A stretch of DNA of 64,000 nt, taken from Dichotomopilus funicola (lineage: Eukaryota > Ascomycota > Sordariomycetes > Sordariales > Chaetomiaceae). A program made the position numbers and the translations under genes. Positions within the stretch are counted from its first letter, which is position 1. Each line of letters begins with the position of its first letter. Where the stretch lies: contig NW_026944036.1 of assembly GCF_033296635.1 (NCBI RefSeq), positions 186,001 to 250,000 on the forward strand, given 5' to 3'. This document shows positions 47,045 through 57,765 of this stretch, in pieces. Below the pieces are notes generated by a model, which saw only the letters and a list, made by a program, of their open reading frames with translations, made no database searches and was not told where the DNA came from.

Positions 47045-48714
47045 TTAATTCTTTCCCCGCGTGACTGTTCGCGTTCGTGTGGACCTGCGGGTGACGGGGG
47101 GAGCAGTTTTCGTTACTCTCGTAGCCCTGCTGCTTGCCTTCGCTGGCCGTCCGCGCCCACGTTTTGGTGCTTCGTTCTTCGCGGCTTGTGATTCCGATGG
47201 GCGGTCTTGGGCTCGTAATGATATGCCCTCAAGGTTTTGTCGGCGAGGGAGCTCTTCACGAAGCTTTCTGTTGCGTTCTCGTGTCTGCCTCACTTTGTCC
47301 TGTCTGGCTGTCTTCGACTCTGCTTTAAGGCGGTACCACATCGGAGGCTCCCAATTGAGTTCCTGTTGCCAGTCAAGGTCCCCATAGTGGAAAGAAATGC
47401 TGGAGCTGTCAGATTCCCCGCTGGTTGAGTCTAATTCCGAGTCTACTTCGTCGGAGTCGCTTAGGTCCATATTCTCGATTGCCTCGCATGCTGTAAAGAA
47501 TGCATCGGGAAGGTATTCTTTTGCGTCCTGAGACTTTTCATGCCGAGTATGCCATGCCTCTAAATGCTTCATGACAAATTCACGATGATGTTTGGCAGCG
47601 TATTCGTGTATCTGGTCGATTATACAGATCAGATCGAATGCGCGGCTGAACTGTTTGACATCCCCTTTCCATATCGTCTCGACAAACTGCCATGGATATT
47701 AGCATAGAGTATCCACTGATAAGGGATTGAGATCACTATTTAGACTTACACAGTCGTCTAGGAACTTCCAAGCTACATAAACCTCCCAATAGGAACCGCA
47801 AGATGTGAATGCGAAGAGTTGATACTTGGAGCTTTCTGTGGTCTGATATTCGGCCACGTTGTCTGGATTGCGGGCTAAGTCGTCCAACATGGCGAGGTAA
47901 GTCTGGCAAGCGTGATGGATCTGACTCTCGGCAGCTTCAATTTCATAGCTGGAGGCTCCTTTTTTTGCCTCGTAAACCGCAAACGGGAATACCAAATCGG
48001 TCTTTCCCCACACGCCATCAACAATTAGAGCGCACTCGGGATTGAGCATCATAGCTCTTAACCGGTCCTCTGAAAGTCTCTGGTCGGGTTTTTTGGTGCT
48101 ATGGTCCTCTTTGCAGGCAGGAACAGTGCAGGGATAACCGCGTTTGAGGTCGTAGTCGTCATATGCTCTCAGGCCTAGCGTGCCATCTGGAATTCGCGTT
48201 TTCACGGTGATTTGTCCGCTGTCATCCTTTTCCACATACTCATATGGCCTCTTGTCTCTATAGGAAACAAGCGTCAGCTGTCATGGGTCTAGAGAACCTT
48301 TGGGAATCGCAGATGTACTGACATCCTGAGGCCTTCATCCTCCATAATCAAACCGAAGGCATCGTGCCAGGCGCACACTTCCCAGCGGAACTCGGAAGAC
48401 TTTTGAAAGTGGTTACGAATCGATCTTCTCCACAACTTAGTTGCCCTTTGATCCAGCTCCGTTTTCTTCTCTTCGCTCAAAGTCTCCCTATATTGTGGAA
48501 TGTTGAGATTCGGGCAAAATCGGGCCCATGTCTTGGCCATAGTCGAGTCACTACCCAAGGAAACCGCCTGCCTCGATATGACCACACTTTCGAACGGCTC
48601 GGGAACTAGCGGCATTCTCCGTTTCCTGGGCGCCCTACCGAAATACCAAGGTAGAATAGTCAGTACCGAGGCAAGTTCCTTCACTGCAAGGTCAACTTAC
48701 GACATGATCGACAT
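47045..48714 (-). CDS. PD-(D/E)XK-like fungal protein with AT-hook-like tail, function unknown
   Basis: Minus-strand exons 48701-48714, 48323-48634, 47750-48257 and 47045-47686 give 491 residues with every junction in phase. Exon 1 encodes only MSIMS. Exon 2 has a helical region (QYRETLSEEKKTELDQRATK) and ends EDEGLRI-DKRPYEYV. Exon 3 carries GTLGLRAYDDYDLKRGYPC, NPECALIVDGVWGKTDLVFP and FAVYEAKKGASSYEIEAAES: an acidic Asp followed by E-x-K, then an (E/Q)-rich helix, as in PD-(D/E)XK nuclease-fold proteins. Exon 4 has FVETIWKGDVKQFSRAFDLI, an acidic Ser/Asp stretch and a basic end with GRGRPAK, an AT-hook-like core. I recall many similar uncharacterised proteins in Sordariomycetes. Nuclease activity is an inference from motif order only. 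The gene is intact, in AT-richer, repeat-bearing DNA. Confidence 0.78.
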
Positions 48715-48864
48715 CTCGAATCGCGCGGGAACAGGGAATACTCTGGTATGGGTTGCACAGTTTAAATGGTGGTTGAATGGAGTCGGCCCTGATACGAGTG
48801 GTTTCTTCTTTTTGGCGAACAGCGGAAGTTTCTTTGTCCAATATATATATCTTTTCTGAGACAA

Positions 48865-48932
48865 GGCGGCAGTAGGCTGACTACGAGGCTCCAATGCAGG
48901 CGGCAGTAGGCTGACTACGAGGCGCCAATGCA
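48865..48932 (+). repeat. 34-bp tandem duplication (two copies, one mismatch)
   Basis: Units 48865-48898 and 48899-48932 (GGCGGCAGTAGGCTGACTAC...) differ at one base (T/G). A third partial start (GGCGGC) follows and runs into a NotI-like GCGGCCGC. Confidence 0.93.
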
Positions 48933-49017
48933 GGCGGCCGCTGCGATGTGACAACCAATCAAATCGCCCAGACAAGCCACCAAAGCGGCCGCCGAAGAGG
49001 GAGAGGGTGGTATGCAG

Positions 49018-49149
49018 TAACGTCCTAGTAAGCCTGGTCGGCTGGTAAGCCTGCTCGGTTAAGGTACCAGCCTGGTACGGCCCGGAACGGCCCAAGAAAG
49101 CTACGTAACCGAGCAGGCTTCCCAGCCGACCAGGCTTGCCAGGACGTTA
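49018..49149. mobile_element. Foldback or MITE-like element with 44-nt inverted arms
   Basis: The left arm 49018-49061 and the reverse complement of the right arm 49106-49149 match over 44 nt with about four mismatches. They are separated by a 44-nt loop. The outermost bases read TAACGTCC...GGACGTTA, so the element could be ACGTCC...GGACGT flanked by a TA target-site duplication, as left by Tc1/mariner-type transposition. There is no coding capacity, so any transposase would be supplied elsewhere. Confidence 0.7.
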
Positions 49150-49766
49150 ACATGCCAGCTTCACGGCGATGGAATATATTGCAGTATATCCAGTATGAGA
49201 ATATATAATAACTAATAGCATCTACTAATATAATATTACCAGACTTCCCCCTCCTAAACCAGAGCATTGCAGAAGAGACCGTGAGTTTTAGTAAATTGGG
49301 TGCGTTTTCGTTAGTTAACATGAATACTTTCCGCGTATGATTTCCACATATGACGAACGGGCTCTACGATGGACCCAACCTAATCCAAATTACCTCATTC
49401 AAAGCACATAACTATCTTCGAACAAAGCCAAACAAATCAAACAGATAGCCAGTCAGTCACAAACATTGCTCCTTTTCACCTTTTCCTGCTGCAACAGTCT
49501 CTTGCCGTATCCCACCGGTATATGCCATGTCTGTTTACCTAGGATTAAACGACCGATTTCAACCTGCGTGCACTTGGTCCACGCTTTGTGTCTCAAACAG
49601 TCTGGTATAATATAACATCGGCATCGGCTAGCAACTACATTATTTTTCTTTCCTTTTCTCAAGGACCAGTAAAACAAGAGGTTGTCCTAGTCAAGCCCAA
49701 GGTCCTCTCATAGCTGCTCTCTCGGCATCCTCCTCACTGCTCTTCGATATCACTTACACCACACCA

Positions 49767-51571
49767 CTACTGGATCATATCAATATCCTCCCCCAAATCC
49801 TGCTGCGGAGCCTGGGCAACAGCCGCAGCCGCCTCTCCCTCACCAGCACCCGCCTGCTTACTACCACCCGCAAAATAATCCTCCATCTCCGCGTCCAACT
49901 CCTCCTGCGTCTTCTTCGGCCGGGCACCACCTCCACGCTCTCCACGCTCACCACCGCCTCCACCCCTTTCACCCCGACCTCTTCCTCCACCTCCTCCACC
50001 ACCACCGCCATCACGCCTCCCACCGCCCTGTCTACGACCCCCATTATCCCTACGCCGGCCACCACCACCACCCGCATACGGACTCCTCGACCGGCTCAAC
50101 CGACCCGATTCACGACCACCACCGCCACCACCACCCCTAGGCCGATACCGATCCACCCCGCGCCTCGCAGCCTCCTCATCCGACTCCCTGTCCCCCCGAC
50201 GCGGCGAAAGCGACCGGGACCGGCCCTGGCCAGGAACGGTAATCCGCTCTGCTAGCGGTCGACCGGCACCAGCACTAACACCGGTGGAGCCAGAATCGAA
50301 GGGATTGCTCCTGTCGCCGGCACGACGCGATGGTCCGCTGGGAAGGAGGGTTAGACGGATGGGCTGGCCGGCGGCGTTGGCGCCGTCGAATTCGCGAATG
50401 GCTTGGGTTGCGTCGCGTGGGTGTTCGTACGTGACGAAGGCTGTGCCTTCGGAGCGGCCGGCGCGGTCGTATTTGATCTCCAGGGAGATGAGGGGGCCGA
50501 TGCGGGAGAAGAGGCCCTGGGTGTTGTTGTTAGTCAGGTTGTGGAGGGTTGTGTGGGAGAGGGAGAGGAAGGGGGAAAGTACCTCGAGGTCGTCTTGGGT
50601 CAGTTCGTAGTGGATGTTGTCGACTCGGAGCTTGCTTGCTCTGGTATCACTGTGGTCGAAGCATGTCAGAGCCTGCTCTTATGTACAGGGGAGAGTTTGT
50701 GTGTGCCCTACCTTGCCGGCTCAGGGGAACGTCGTCTATGACTGGAGCGGCGACTACCATAGTCCTCGTATCTGTCGTGCACCCACTCGCTACATCCGCC
50801 AGTCAGTCAATCACCTCCCCAGTAACCCCCAAGCCAAGACAGGGAAGAGTACATACGAGTCAAGGTTGCGCGGCGCGTCATCTCTGAAGGACTACCCAGA
50901 GCAACAACGGAATCGGGAGCGCGTTAGCCGGTAAAATTCAAGTAGAAGCGGATACCTCTCCTTCTACTCCTCCTCCTCCCTTCGACTTAATCGTAGTTGC
51001 CAAGATTCGATTCGATTCGATTCGAGCCGTTACGCATCGCCATATCGAAAGCCCATCGCTAGGCCGAGTGCAGACCGAAGAACGAGATTCTCGTGCGAGT
51101 GGCTGCGGTGTGTCCGAGCCAAGAGTTTGGGTATGAATGAATGATCGAGGGACGAGACGCGACGCGACACGGGGAGGTGGAGAAGGAGGAGGAGAAGTAG
51201 GAGGATGAGGAGAGAGAGGGTTCAATCAACCTGTTCGAGTCTAAGTAAGCAATTGTCCTCGTGTGTTGTCAAATCTCAAAAAGAGAGGGAATCCAACTGA
51301 TTTCTATCTCGCGAGGAGGAAGAGGATCGAATTCGGCACGCACCTTTCTGCCGCCATCTCGGGGATAATCAGATCTGTTGTCGCGACGACGGCCATTGCC
51401 ACCACCGCGAGGACCTCTGCTGTTGTTCTGCAAACTTCGTGTTAGCCATCTGCGAATGTCGATGTCAAAGCAATGTCGTTCTCTTTTGAAGAAAATACAG
51501 ATACGAAGGGGTTGACATACCTGCTTGCGATCCCCAAGGATATCGTCAAGGCTACGGTCAAGGCCTTCCAT
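49767..51571 (-). CDS. yra1: Yra1/ALYREF-type mRNA export adaptor (RRM protein)
   Basis: Loads the export receptor onto spliced mRNA with the helicase Sub2. Minus-strand exons: 51521-51571, 51344-51427, about 50857-50883, 50712-50771, 50583-50649 and 49767-50516. The N-terminal box MEGLDRSLDDILGDRKQ and the C-terminal box QEELDAEMEDYF are the short UAP56/Sub2-binding motifs that bracket REF proteins. Between them lie an Arg/Gly segment, an RS-like stretch (YEDYGSRRSSHRRRSPEPA), an RRM (KLRVDNIHYELTQDDLE, LFSRIGPLISLEIKYDRAGR, GTAFVTYEHPRDATQAIREFDG) and a long RGG/poly-Gly region. The junction between exons 2 and 3 does not close: exon 2 ends in phase 0 while exon 3 (DDAPRNLDS) needs phase 1 or 2. 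A microexon in the 460-nt gap or a different donor is therefore likely. Confidence 0.82.
50884..51343 (-). other. Long, unresolved intron of the Yra1 gene with GATTC repeat
   Basis: About 460 nt against 55-95 nt for the gene's other introns. It contains a pyrimidine-rich stretch (CTCCT repeats), a (GATTC)4 run (51004-51023) and several possible 10-20-nt exons, such as one ending at ...CTCGAACAG before GTTGAT. Yeast YRA1 also has an exceptional intron used in autoregulation; whether this one is comparable is unknown. Confidence 0.5.
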
Positions 51572-52321
51572 GACTTCGGACTTTAGAATGTATTTGGCGT
51601 TGAGTTTGCAGTTGGGAGATACGCGTTGTACTTTTGGCGGCGGTGGGAGAATTGGAGGATGGAGGTCGAGGCTTTCCAGTTGAATCGAGCAGCAGGAACT
51701 GACAGGGTCGAAAAGAGCCCCACATTAGTCTGTATGTTTCAGGTAATTTACCACCCATTACATGACGATTACCTCGAGCCATTTTGCATATGTAAGCCCT
51801 TCACATCACAGCAAACATCAGCCAACCACAGCACCACACGACGACATGCACTTCACTCCCTCGTGGTTTCAGTCTACGTTGCATTTTGGTAACCTCCCTG
51901 ACTCTGCATACACGCGGCACTGAATGGCCCAGAGAAAACCCAGACGAGAGAAAAAAGCAAACCAGCCGTCCTTGGGCGGGCACCAGGGCACACCGGGGCA
52001 CTTGCACCGTCTGCCCATTAGGGTGCATGCGCCCAAATCTACCCCCCATCAACCCCCCCATCACCTGTCAGAGCTTTTGTGGATGTCAACGAGATGCCAC
52101 GCCCCCACAAAAAGGGCGAAAAATAGAAAACCCAGAAGCCACCCAAGCCCACTCCCACTCCTAGCTCTTTCTCCCTTGAACCCACAAGCAACACCGTGTC
52201 CCCCCTTTTTCAGTCCTGCGTGAAAATGCCGATGCCGATGCGTGGAGATTTGTATTGAGAGATGGATATGTCGGGAGAGAAAGAGTATGCGATGTCACGA
52301 GATGAGACAAGAGGCCACCGT
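51572..52321. other. Intergenic, YRA1 promoter and eIF4A 3' flank
   Basis: Both neighbours are on the minus strand. No ORF with support is present. Confidence 0.5.
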
Positions 52322-53907
52322 TTAGATCAGGTCGGCCACGTTCATCGGCATCTCCTCGATCTGGGTGCTGTAGAACTGCTCAATCTCACGCATCATGCGC
52401 ACATCGTCGGCAGTGACAAAGTTGATCGCCACACCCTTACGACCGAAACGGCCACCACGACCGATACGGTGGATGTAGTTCTCGCGGTTGGCCGGCAGGT
52501 CGTAGTTGATGACCAGCGAAACCTGCTGCACATCGATACCACGAGCCAGAAGGTCAGTGGCGATCAGGACACGCGAGGAGCCGGAGCGGAACTCCTTCAT
52601 GATCAGGTCACGCTGGGCCTGGTCCATGTCGCCGTGCATGGCCGACACGGTGAAGTCGCGCGAGGTGAGCTTGTCGGTCAGCCAGTCGACCTTGCGGCGG
52701 GTGTTGCAGAAGATGACGGCCTGCGTGATCGTGACCGTCTCGTACAGATCGGAGAGCGTGTCGAGCTTCCAGTCCTCCTTCTCCACGGCGATGTAGAACT
52801 GCTTGATACCTTCCAGGGTGAGCTCGTCCTTCTTGACGAGAATGCGGACGGGGTCACGCATGAACTTGGTGGTGACCTCGAGGACGTCCTGGGGCATGGT
52901 GGCAGACAGAAGGACGACCTGGGTGGACTGAGGCAGCAGCTGGAAGATGTCGTAGATTTGCTCGGTGAAACCACGCTACCAACAGTCAGATTTCTTTTCA
53001 ATCCTTTTAATTTTGTGTCGCAAAAAAAGTCGCGCGGGATCGGCACTTACAGAAAGCATCTCGTCGGCCTCGTCGAGCACGAACATCTTCATGGCATCGG
53101 TCTTGAGAATGCGGCGCTGGATCATGTCGTGGACACGGCCGGGGGTGCCGACAATGATCTGGGGGCCCTCCTGGAGGGCCTTCATGTCGTCCCGGACGCT
53201 GGTGCCGCCGATGCAGGCGTGGCATTCAATGTTCATGAAGTCACCAATGGCGACAACGACCTTCTGGATCTGCTGCGCCAGCTCACGGGTAGGGGCGAGG
53301 ATCAAAGCCTGGACCGACTTGATGTTGGGGTCGATCTTCTGCAACACGGAGATGGAGAAGGTGGCGGTCTTGCCAGTGCCGGACTGAGCTTGAGCGATGA
53401 CATCGTGGCCTGGTGCGAGGCGTTAGCGGTGAACTGTCCAATTTTTGAGACGAAATATTGTTTTGGTGAAATCGTACCCTTGATGACCGGCATGATGGCA
53501 CGCTGCTGGATAGCAGACGGGCGCTCGAAACCATAGGCGTAGATGCCTTTTTCCCAATCATGTTAGCGGGTGATGCCCAATTGCCACCGGAGTCGGTCCG
53601 TCGTGGAGCTCTTACCGCGGAGAAGCTCCGACTTGAGGTTCATCTCGTCAAAAGAGTCGACGGTCTCATCGTAGTTAGACTCGATCTGTCCTGTGTCGCC
53701 GAGTAATGTTAGCTTTTTGTTTTCATCTTTCTGAATACTGAAGGCACTGTGTGCGCTAGAGTGCGGCGGGGCTCGCTGCGACCGCCAGTCTCAACGCGCC
53801 CCGCTGTCATGGTCGCATCATGTCGCTGAGCGTGTCGGAAGAATAACAGGATGGAAAAGTGATAACTCACCCTCGGGGACATCCTCAAGGCCCTTGTCGG
53901 TAGCCAT
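52322..53907 (-). CDS. tif1: eIF4A, DEAD-box RNA helicase of translation initiation
   Basis: Unwinds mRNA 5' leaders as part of eIF4F. Five minus-strand exons: 53871-53907, 53616-53690, 53478-53546, 53051-53409 and 52322-52975, giving 397 residues, the exact usual length. All DEAD-box motifs appear in order: the Q motif (GFERPSAIQQ), I AQSGTGKT, Ia PTRELAQQI, GG, Ib TPGR, II DEADEML, III SAT, IV VIFCNTRRK, V ARGIDVQQV, VI HRIGRGGRFGR, and the end EEMPMNVADLI. Introns 1-3 are all phase 1 and interrupt Gly codons; intron 4 is phase 0 (DEMLS-RGFTEQ). The intron-dense 5' end is typical of highly expressed fungal genes. Distinguished from Fal1 and Ded1 by length and the N-terminus MATDKGLEDVPEGQIESNYD. 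Confidence 0.98.
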
Positions 53908-54627
53908 GATTGCGGTGTTGGTTTGCAAAAATTTCCAGATCTAAGCCCGGCTTAGATCTAGAAACAGAGAAGTGGATGGTGGGGTATCCGAGCAAAAAAA
54001 AATCCGCAGGCGACTCGCGCGAGTGCTGCAGAAGTCTCGAGAGAAAATGGAGTACCAGAAAAATTAATATAGACTCAAGGTTCTCAGTGCTTGACCGAGA
54101 ACGAGTGAATCTATGAAAAGGACGTGTATTTGGATGTGGTGGTTCCGGAAGTTGTGGTGATCAGGAGAAGGAAGAACCTAAAGGTGGGCGGACGCCGATA
54201 AAAATTCCTTTTGGCAGGAGAATTTGCAGCCGCCTCAGGCAACAACCCCGCTTGGGGACCAACAATGCCAGCGCCCGAGCAAGCGTGGGGTGAAAGCCTG
54301 GTGGGGCATCTTATCGAACTTTTTTTTTCCGCTACAGTGGCGGACGGCGCACTTGGGGCAAATTTCTATCGGCCCAGTCACTTAGACGTGTTATTCGCGG
54401 TTTAGTGTACTGTTTCCTATTCGGCACAATTTGGGCTTTCCCTGTGAACAGAAAAATTGAATCATTTTCTATATCGTGATCAAACACCGACTGTTTCACC
54501 ACAATAACCTCATTACTACGAGCACCTCTGTGACAGATCGTGGCCGATATTCTTTCTCTCTTTTCCCCCCTTATTCTCCCTTCCTGAGCCTTGTTCAGTC
54601 CCGCGGGGCAGCTTGCACCCCGCCATA
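53908..54627. other. Divergent promoter region between eIF4A and the F-box/JmjC gene
   Basis: Leaders of two divergent genes. An open frame at 54211-54405 starts with TTG and has no domain. No further feature is supported. Confidence 0.5.
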
Positions 54628-56399
54628 ATGATCCCATCCTCGCACCAACGGCAAACTCGGGGCTGCGCCTCCCATGAGAATGGTAATGGGAGTCAGCCAC
54701 TGAGTCACCCACCATTCCCAATGGCGACCAACGGCACGCTCGATGACGATGGCCTCGACTCGGCCTCGATCCCATCACACCCTCTCGGCATCAGACCGCT
54801 AGGCAACAAGTACTTCTCGGGCGGCGGGGATGCCCGGCGATCTATGGGAGTGTTGCAGATTTTGCCCGACGAGATGCTGATGCAGATGTTGGAGTATTTG
54901 GATGAGAGGACGTTGAGATTGTTTGGCTACACGTGCAAATTTTTGTTTGCGTGTTGTGTATCTGACGACATCTGGAAGACCATCTTGTTAGAGTAAGTTT
55001 TTTCCTCGTAGTTCCCAAGTGAGGTGAGGATAAGTCTGCGGTAGTGTGTGGCACGGCTCGAACCAATGGTATGTTCACTTTTCGCCTTTGTATGGTACAT
55101 CTGAGCTGTTTAGTCGGTCGGCGGGTTTGTCCTTTCAACCCCTGTGATTCCATTCGCTCCAAGCCACCTTTTTAGTATCGTGAGTCACGATAAATATATG
55201 TTAACAAACACTCTTACTCTAGAACGGAACTTGGCAGCAAGTGCTCCTTCGAATGGCGGGGATCTTGGAGAGCTACGGTACTGGGTTTGTCCCCTGAGCA
55301 AACGGCCCGTGTAGACTGCCGGAATGTCTTTTCCGATGTGCTGCATCGCCCGTTTGTCTGCAGTCACATCTCCTTGCGCCACTACACCAAAAACATCCCG
55401 CTGGCTAACGAGATTGACCGCTTCGAGGATCTCTCGTTCGACGAGTTCGCGGAGAAGTGGAGCAAGAAGCCGTTTGTCTTGACCAAGTGCATTCAGCCTT
55501 GGCCAGTCACCGGGTCATGGACGCTGGGGAGTCTGCTCTCTGACTACGGCGACGTCGTATTCCGGGCAGAAGCGGTGGACTGGTCATTCGCAACCTACCA
55601 CCAGTACATGCGGGATAACCAAGACGAGAGCCCGCTCTACCTATTCGACCGGAGGTTTGCCGAGAAGATGTCACTCAAGGTGGGTAAAGAGGAGCCGGGG
55701 GCGGCATATTGGAAGCCGGAGTGCTTTGGCCCCGACCTGTTCGAGCTCCTGGGCGCCGAGCGGCCGGCCCATCGATGGCTCATCGTCGGCCCCGCGCGCA
55801 GCGGGTCAACCTTCCACAAGGACCCCAATGCGACGAGCGCGTGGAACGCCGTGATTGAGGGCGCCAAGTACTGGATCATGTTCCCACCGTCTGCGGCGGT
55901 ACCGGGGGTGTACGTCTCCAAAGACAGCAGCGAGGTGACCAGCCCGCTCAGCATTGCGGAGTGGCTGCTGGAATTCCATGCAGAAGCCCGCGGGCTGCCG
56001 GAGTGCCGGGAGGGCATCTGCAAGGCGGGCGAGATTCTCCACGTCCCGAGCGGCTGGTGGCATCTCGTGGTAAACCTCGAGGACGGGATCGCGCTGACGC
56101 AAAACTTTGTCCCTGAATCCCATCTCGGGGGTGTTCTGTCCTTTCTCAAGGACAAAGCGGACCAGGTGTCCGGATTCGAGAAGGATGTCTCTGATCCGTA
56201 CGATCTATTTGTCAGCCGGCTGCGGGAGGAACGGCCCGAGTTGTTGGAGGACGGACTCAGGCAGCTGGCCGAAAAGAAGCGACGGTGGGACACGGTGGTC
56301 GGCGAGGATGGTGATAGTTCCGGCGATCAACCCCAAAAGAAGACGGCTGGTTTCAGTTTTGGCTTCGGGGATGGGGACGAAGACGACGAGATTCCCTGA
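54628..56399 (+). CDS. F-box / JmjC-domain protein, JMJD6-like oxygenase
   Basis: Exons 54628-54992 and 55223-56399 give 513 residues. The N-terminal 75 residues are unstructured. An F-box follows (VLQILPDEMLMQMLEYLDERTLRLFGYTCKFLF). After the intron comes a W-rich link (SFEWRGSWRATVLGL) and a cupin-type JmjC fold: KKPFVLTKCIQPWPV, then RWLIVGPARSGSTFHKDPNATSAWNAVIEGAKYWIMFPP, and GEILHVPSGWWHLVVNLEDGIALTQNFV. These place the Fe(II) ligands His/Asp in FHKD and the distal His in WWH, with Lys in KYW as probable 2-oxoglutarate contact. The pattern resembles JMJD6-type hydroxylases more than histone demethylases. The C-terminus is acidic. The intron is long (230 nt) and might hide a small exon; the present junction (LLE-TELGSKCSF) is in phase. 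The substrate is unknown. Confidence 0.83.
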
Positions 56400-57765
56400 T
56401 GTTACGGGATCCCGGCCGCGGGGGGGCACATGGCGGTTTTACCTTACTGCACGTGTTTCTACGTGTACATACTCCGTAAAGTCGGGTTGTCCAAGGATAT
56501 GGGGGTCGGGGACACCTTGGAGAGGTGAAGCTACTGTATGTAGTGTATGTAGCAGCTACTCTTCCGGTCCACCTGTGTCATACACGTGTACATAATGTAT
56601 CGCTTCTCCTCTTTTTAGCATGAAGTCATGAATTTTCAGAGATGAGATTCAGCGTTTCTGCTTTTGCTTATCGGGTTACAAATTTCGAAGCCATCGACAT
56701 TGCAGAGGCGAGGTTGTTGAGTGTCGCCAATTAAATCCACAGCTTCTTTCAGCTACGCCCGAAACGGGATTGGGCTGACGGCCTGGACACAGTGTAAAGA
56801 CTTGGCACAATACGGTAATCCCCAGAGATTTTGTGAGCAATCACCTCCTGTTCTCACTTTGTACCACACTGTGTAGCGACCTAGTGCTCCACCCGTCAGA
56901 TCGCCGGTCCCCGGCAGCTGGCCAGCTGTGCTCCCCGCTGTTCCGCCGCAGCTGGACAACCTCCCGTCCACTCCCTGACCTCCTCGAATGCTCTGACAAC
57001 TGCCTCGCGCTCAACCACCATCGACGTCTATTTCTGTCACTTGCGTTGTTTCCTTCTTTTTCTTCTGCAGGAGCGATCCTGCCGCATACTTTCTTTGGCA
57101 TATATCTAATCCCTACTCCGTACTAGCCACGGATTCCATTGTGCCGAACCTCTTTCCCCGCTCCAGGGCCGAGAGTCACTCGTCAACAAACGGCCACAGC
57201 AACCCCCCGTTTCTCGATCCCTGCCCGCAATTGCAACTCCCCCCTGAACGTTCGCGATCCGGCACGCACCCCCCGGCGACAACATGCAACTTGACAACCG
57301 CCAGTGCCGCCAACTCTCTGTTTTTCGACCGACATATCTTTTCGTATTCTTCCGGTGAGCTGTTCGGCTGCCGTTGCCATTTCGAACCCCGAGACTCGGC
57401 CGCCGACTCACCGACTCCACTCGACGCCCGACGAAGCTGCATGCCACGCAGCAGGCACATCATACATACCTACTCCCACACGACGTGCCGCATTATTACT
57501 TTTTTCTCATTCTTTATTTCTTTTTTTTTCTCTCTCTCGGTCATTAATTCCCTCGACTCCGCGGTGCCTTTGTTTCGTTCATAGTCCTCGAATTTACCAG
57601 TCAACCAACTCCCGAGCATAATTACCTTCGTCTACCGTTTCGGATACTCCGTCGTTCAGGCACTTGACCCGCCGTCCGGAACGTTTTTAAATCTCGCCGA
57701 GTGAAAGCCACCCCTCCTTCCTAAACCCCTCATCGGTCACCTCGACCCCTCAATCGGCCGAAAGC
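56400..57765. other. Intergenic upstream of the CUE-CCCH-SMR gene
   Basis: The first half is AT-neutral flank with no ORF of interest. From about 57440 it is pyrimidine-rich (TTTTTTTTCTCTCTCTCGG), consistent with a promoter or leader. Confidence 0.5.

Larger units (their letters stand above)
48715..49766. other. AT-rich spacer with tandem duplication and foldback element
   Basis: Holds the promoter side of the PD-(D/E)XK-like gene, a 34-bp tandem duplication and a 132-bp foldback (both listed). A strongly AT-rich segment (about 49165-49250) follows, then the YRA1 3' flank. Confidence 0.6.

Noticed and set aside
52262..53536. 424-codon + strand ORF opposite eIF4A
   Set aside because: Antisense shadow that reads through eIF4A introns.
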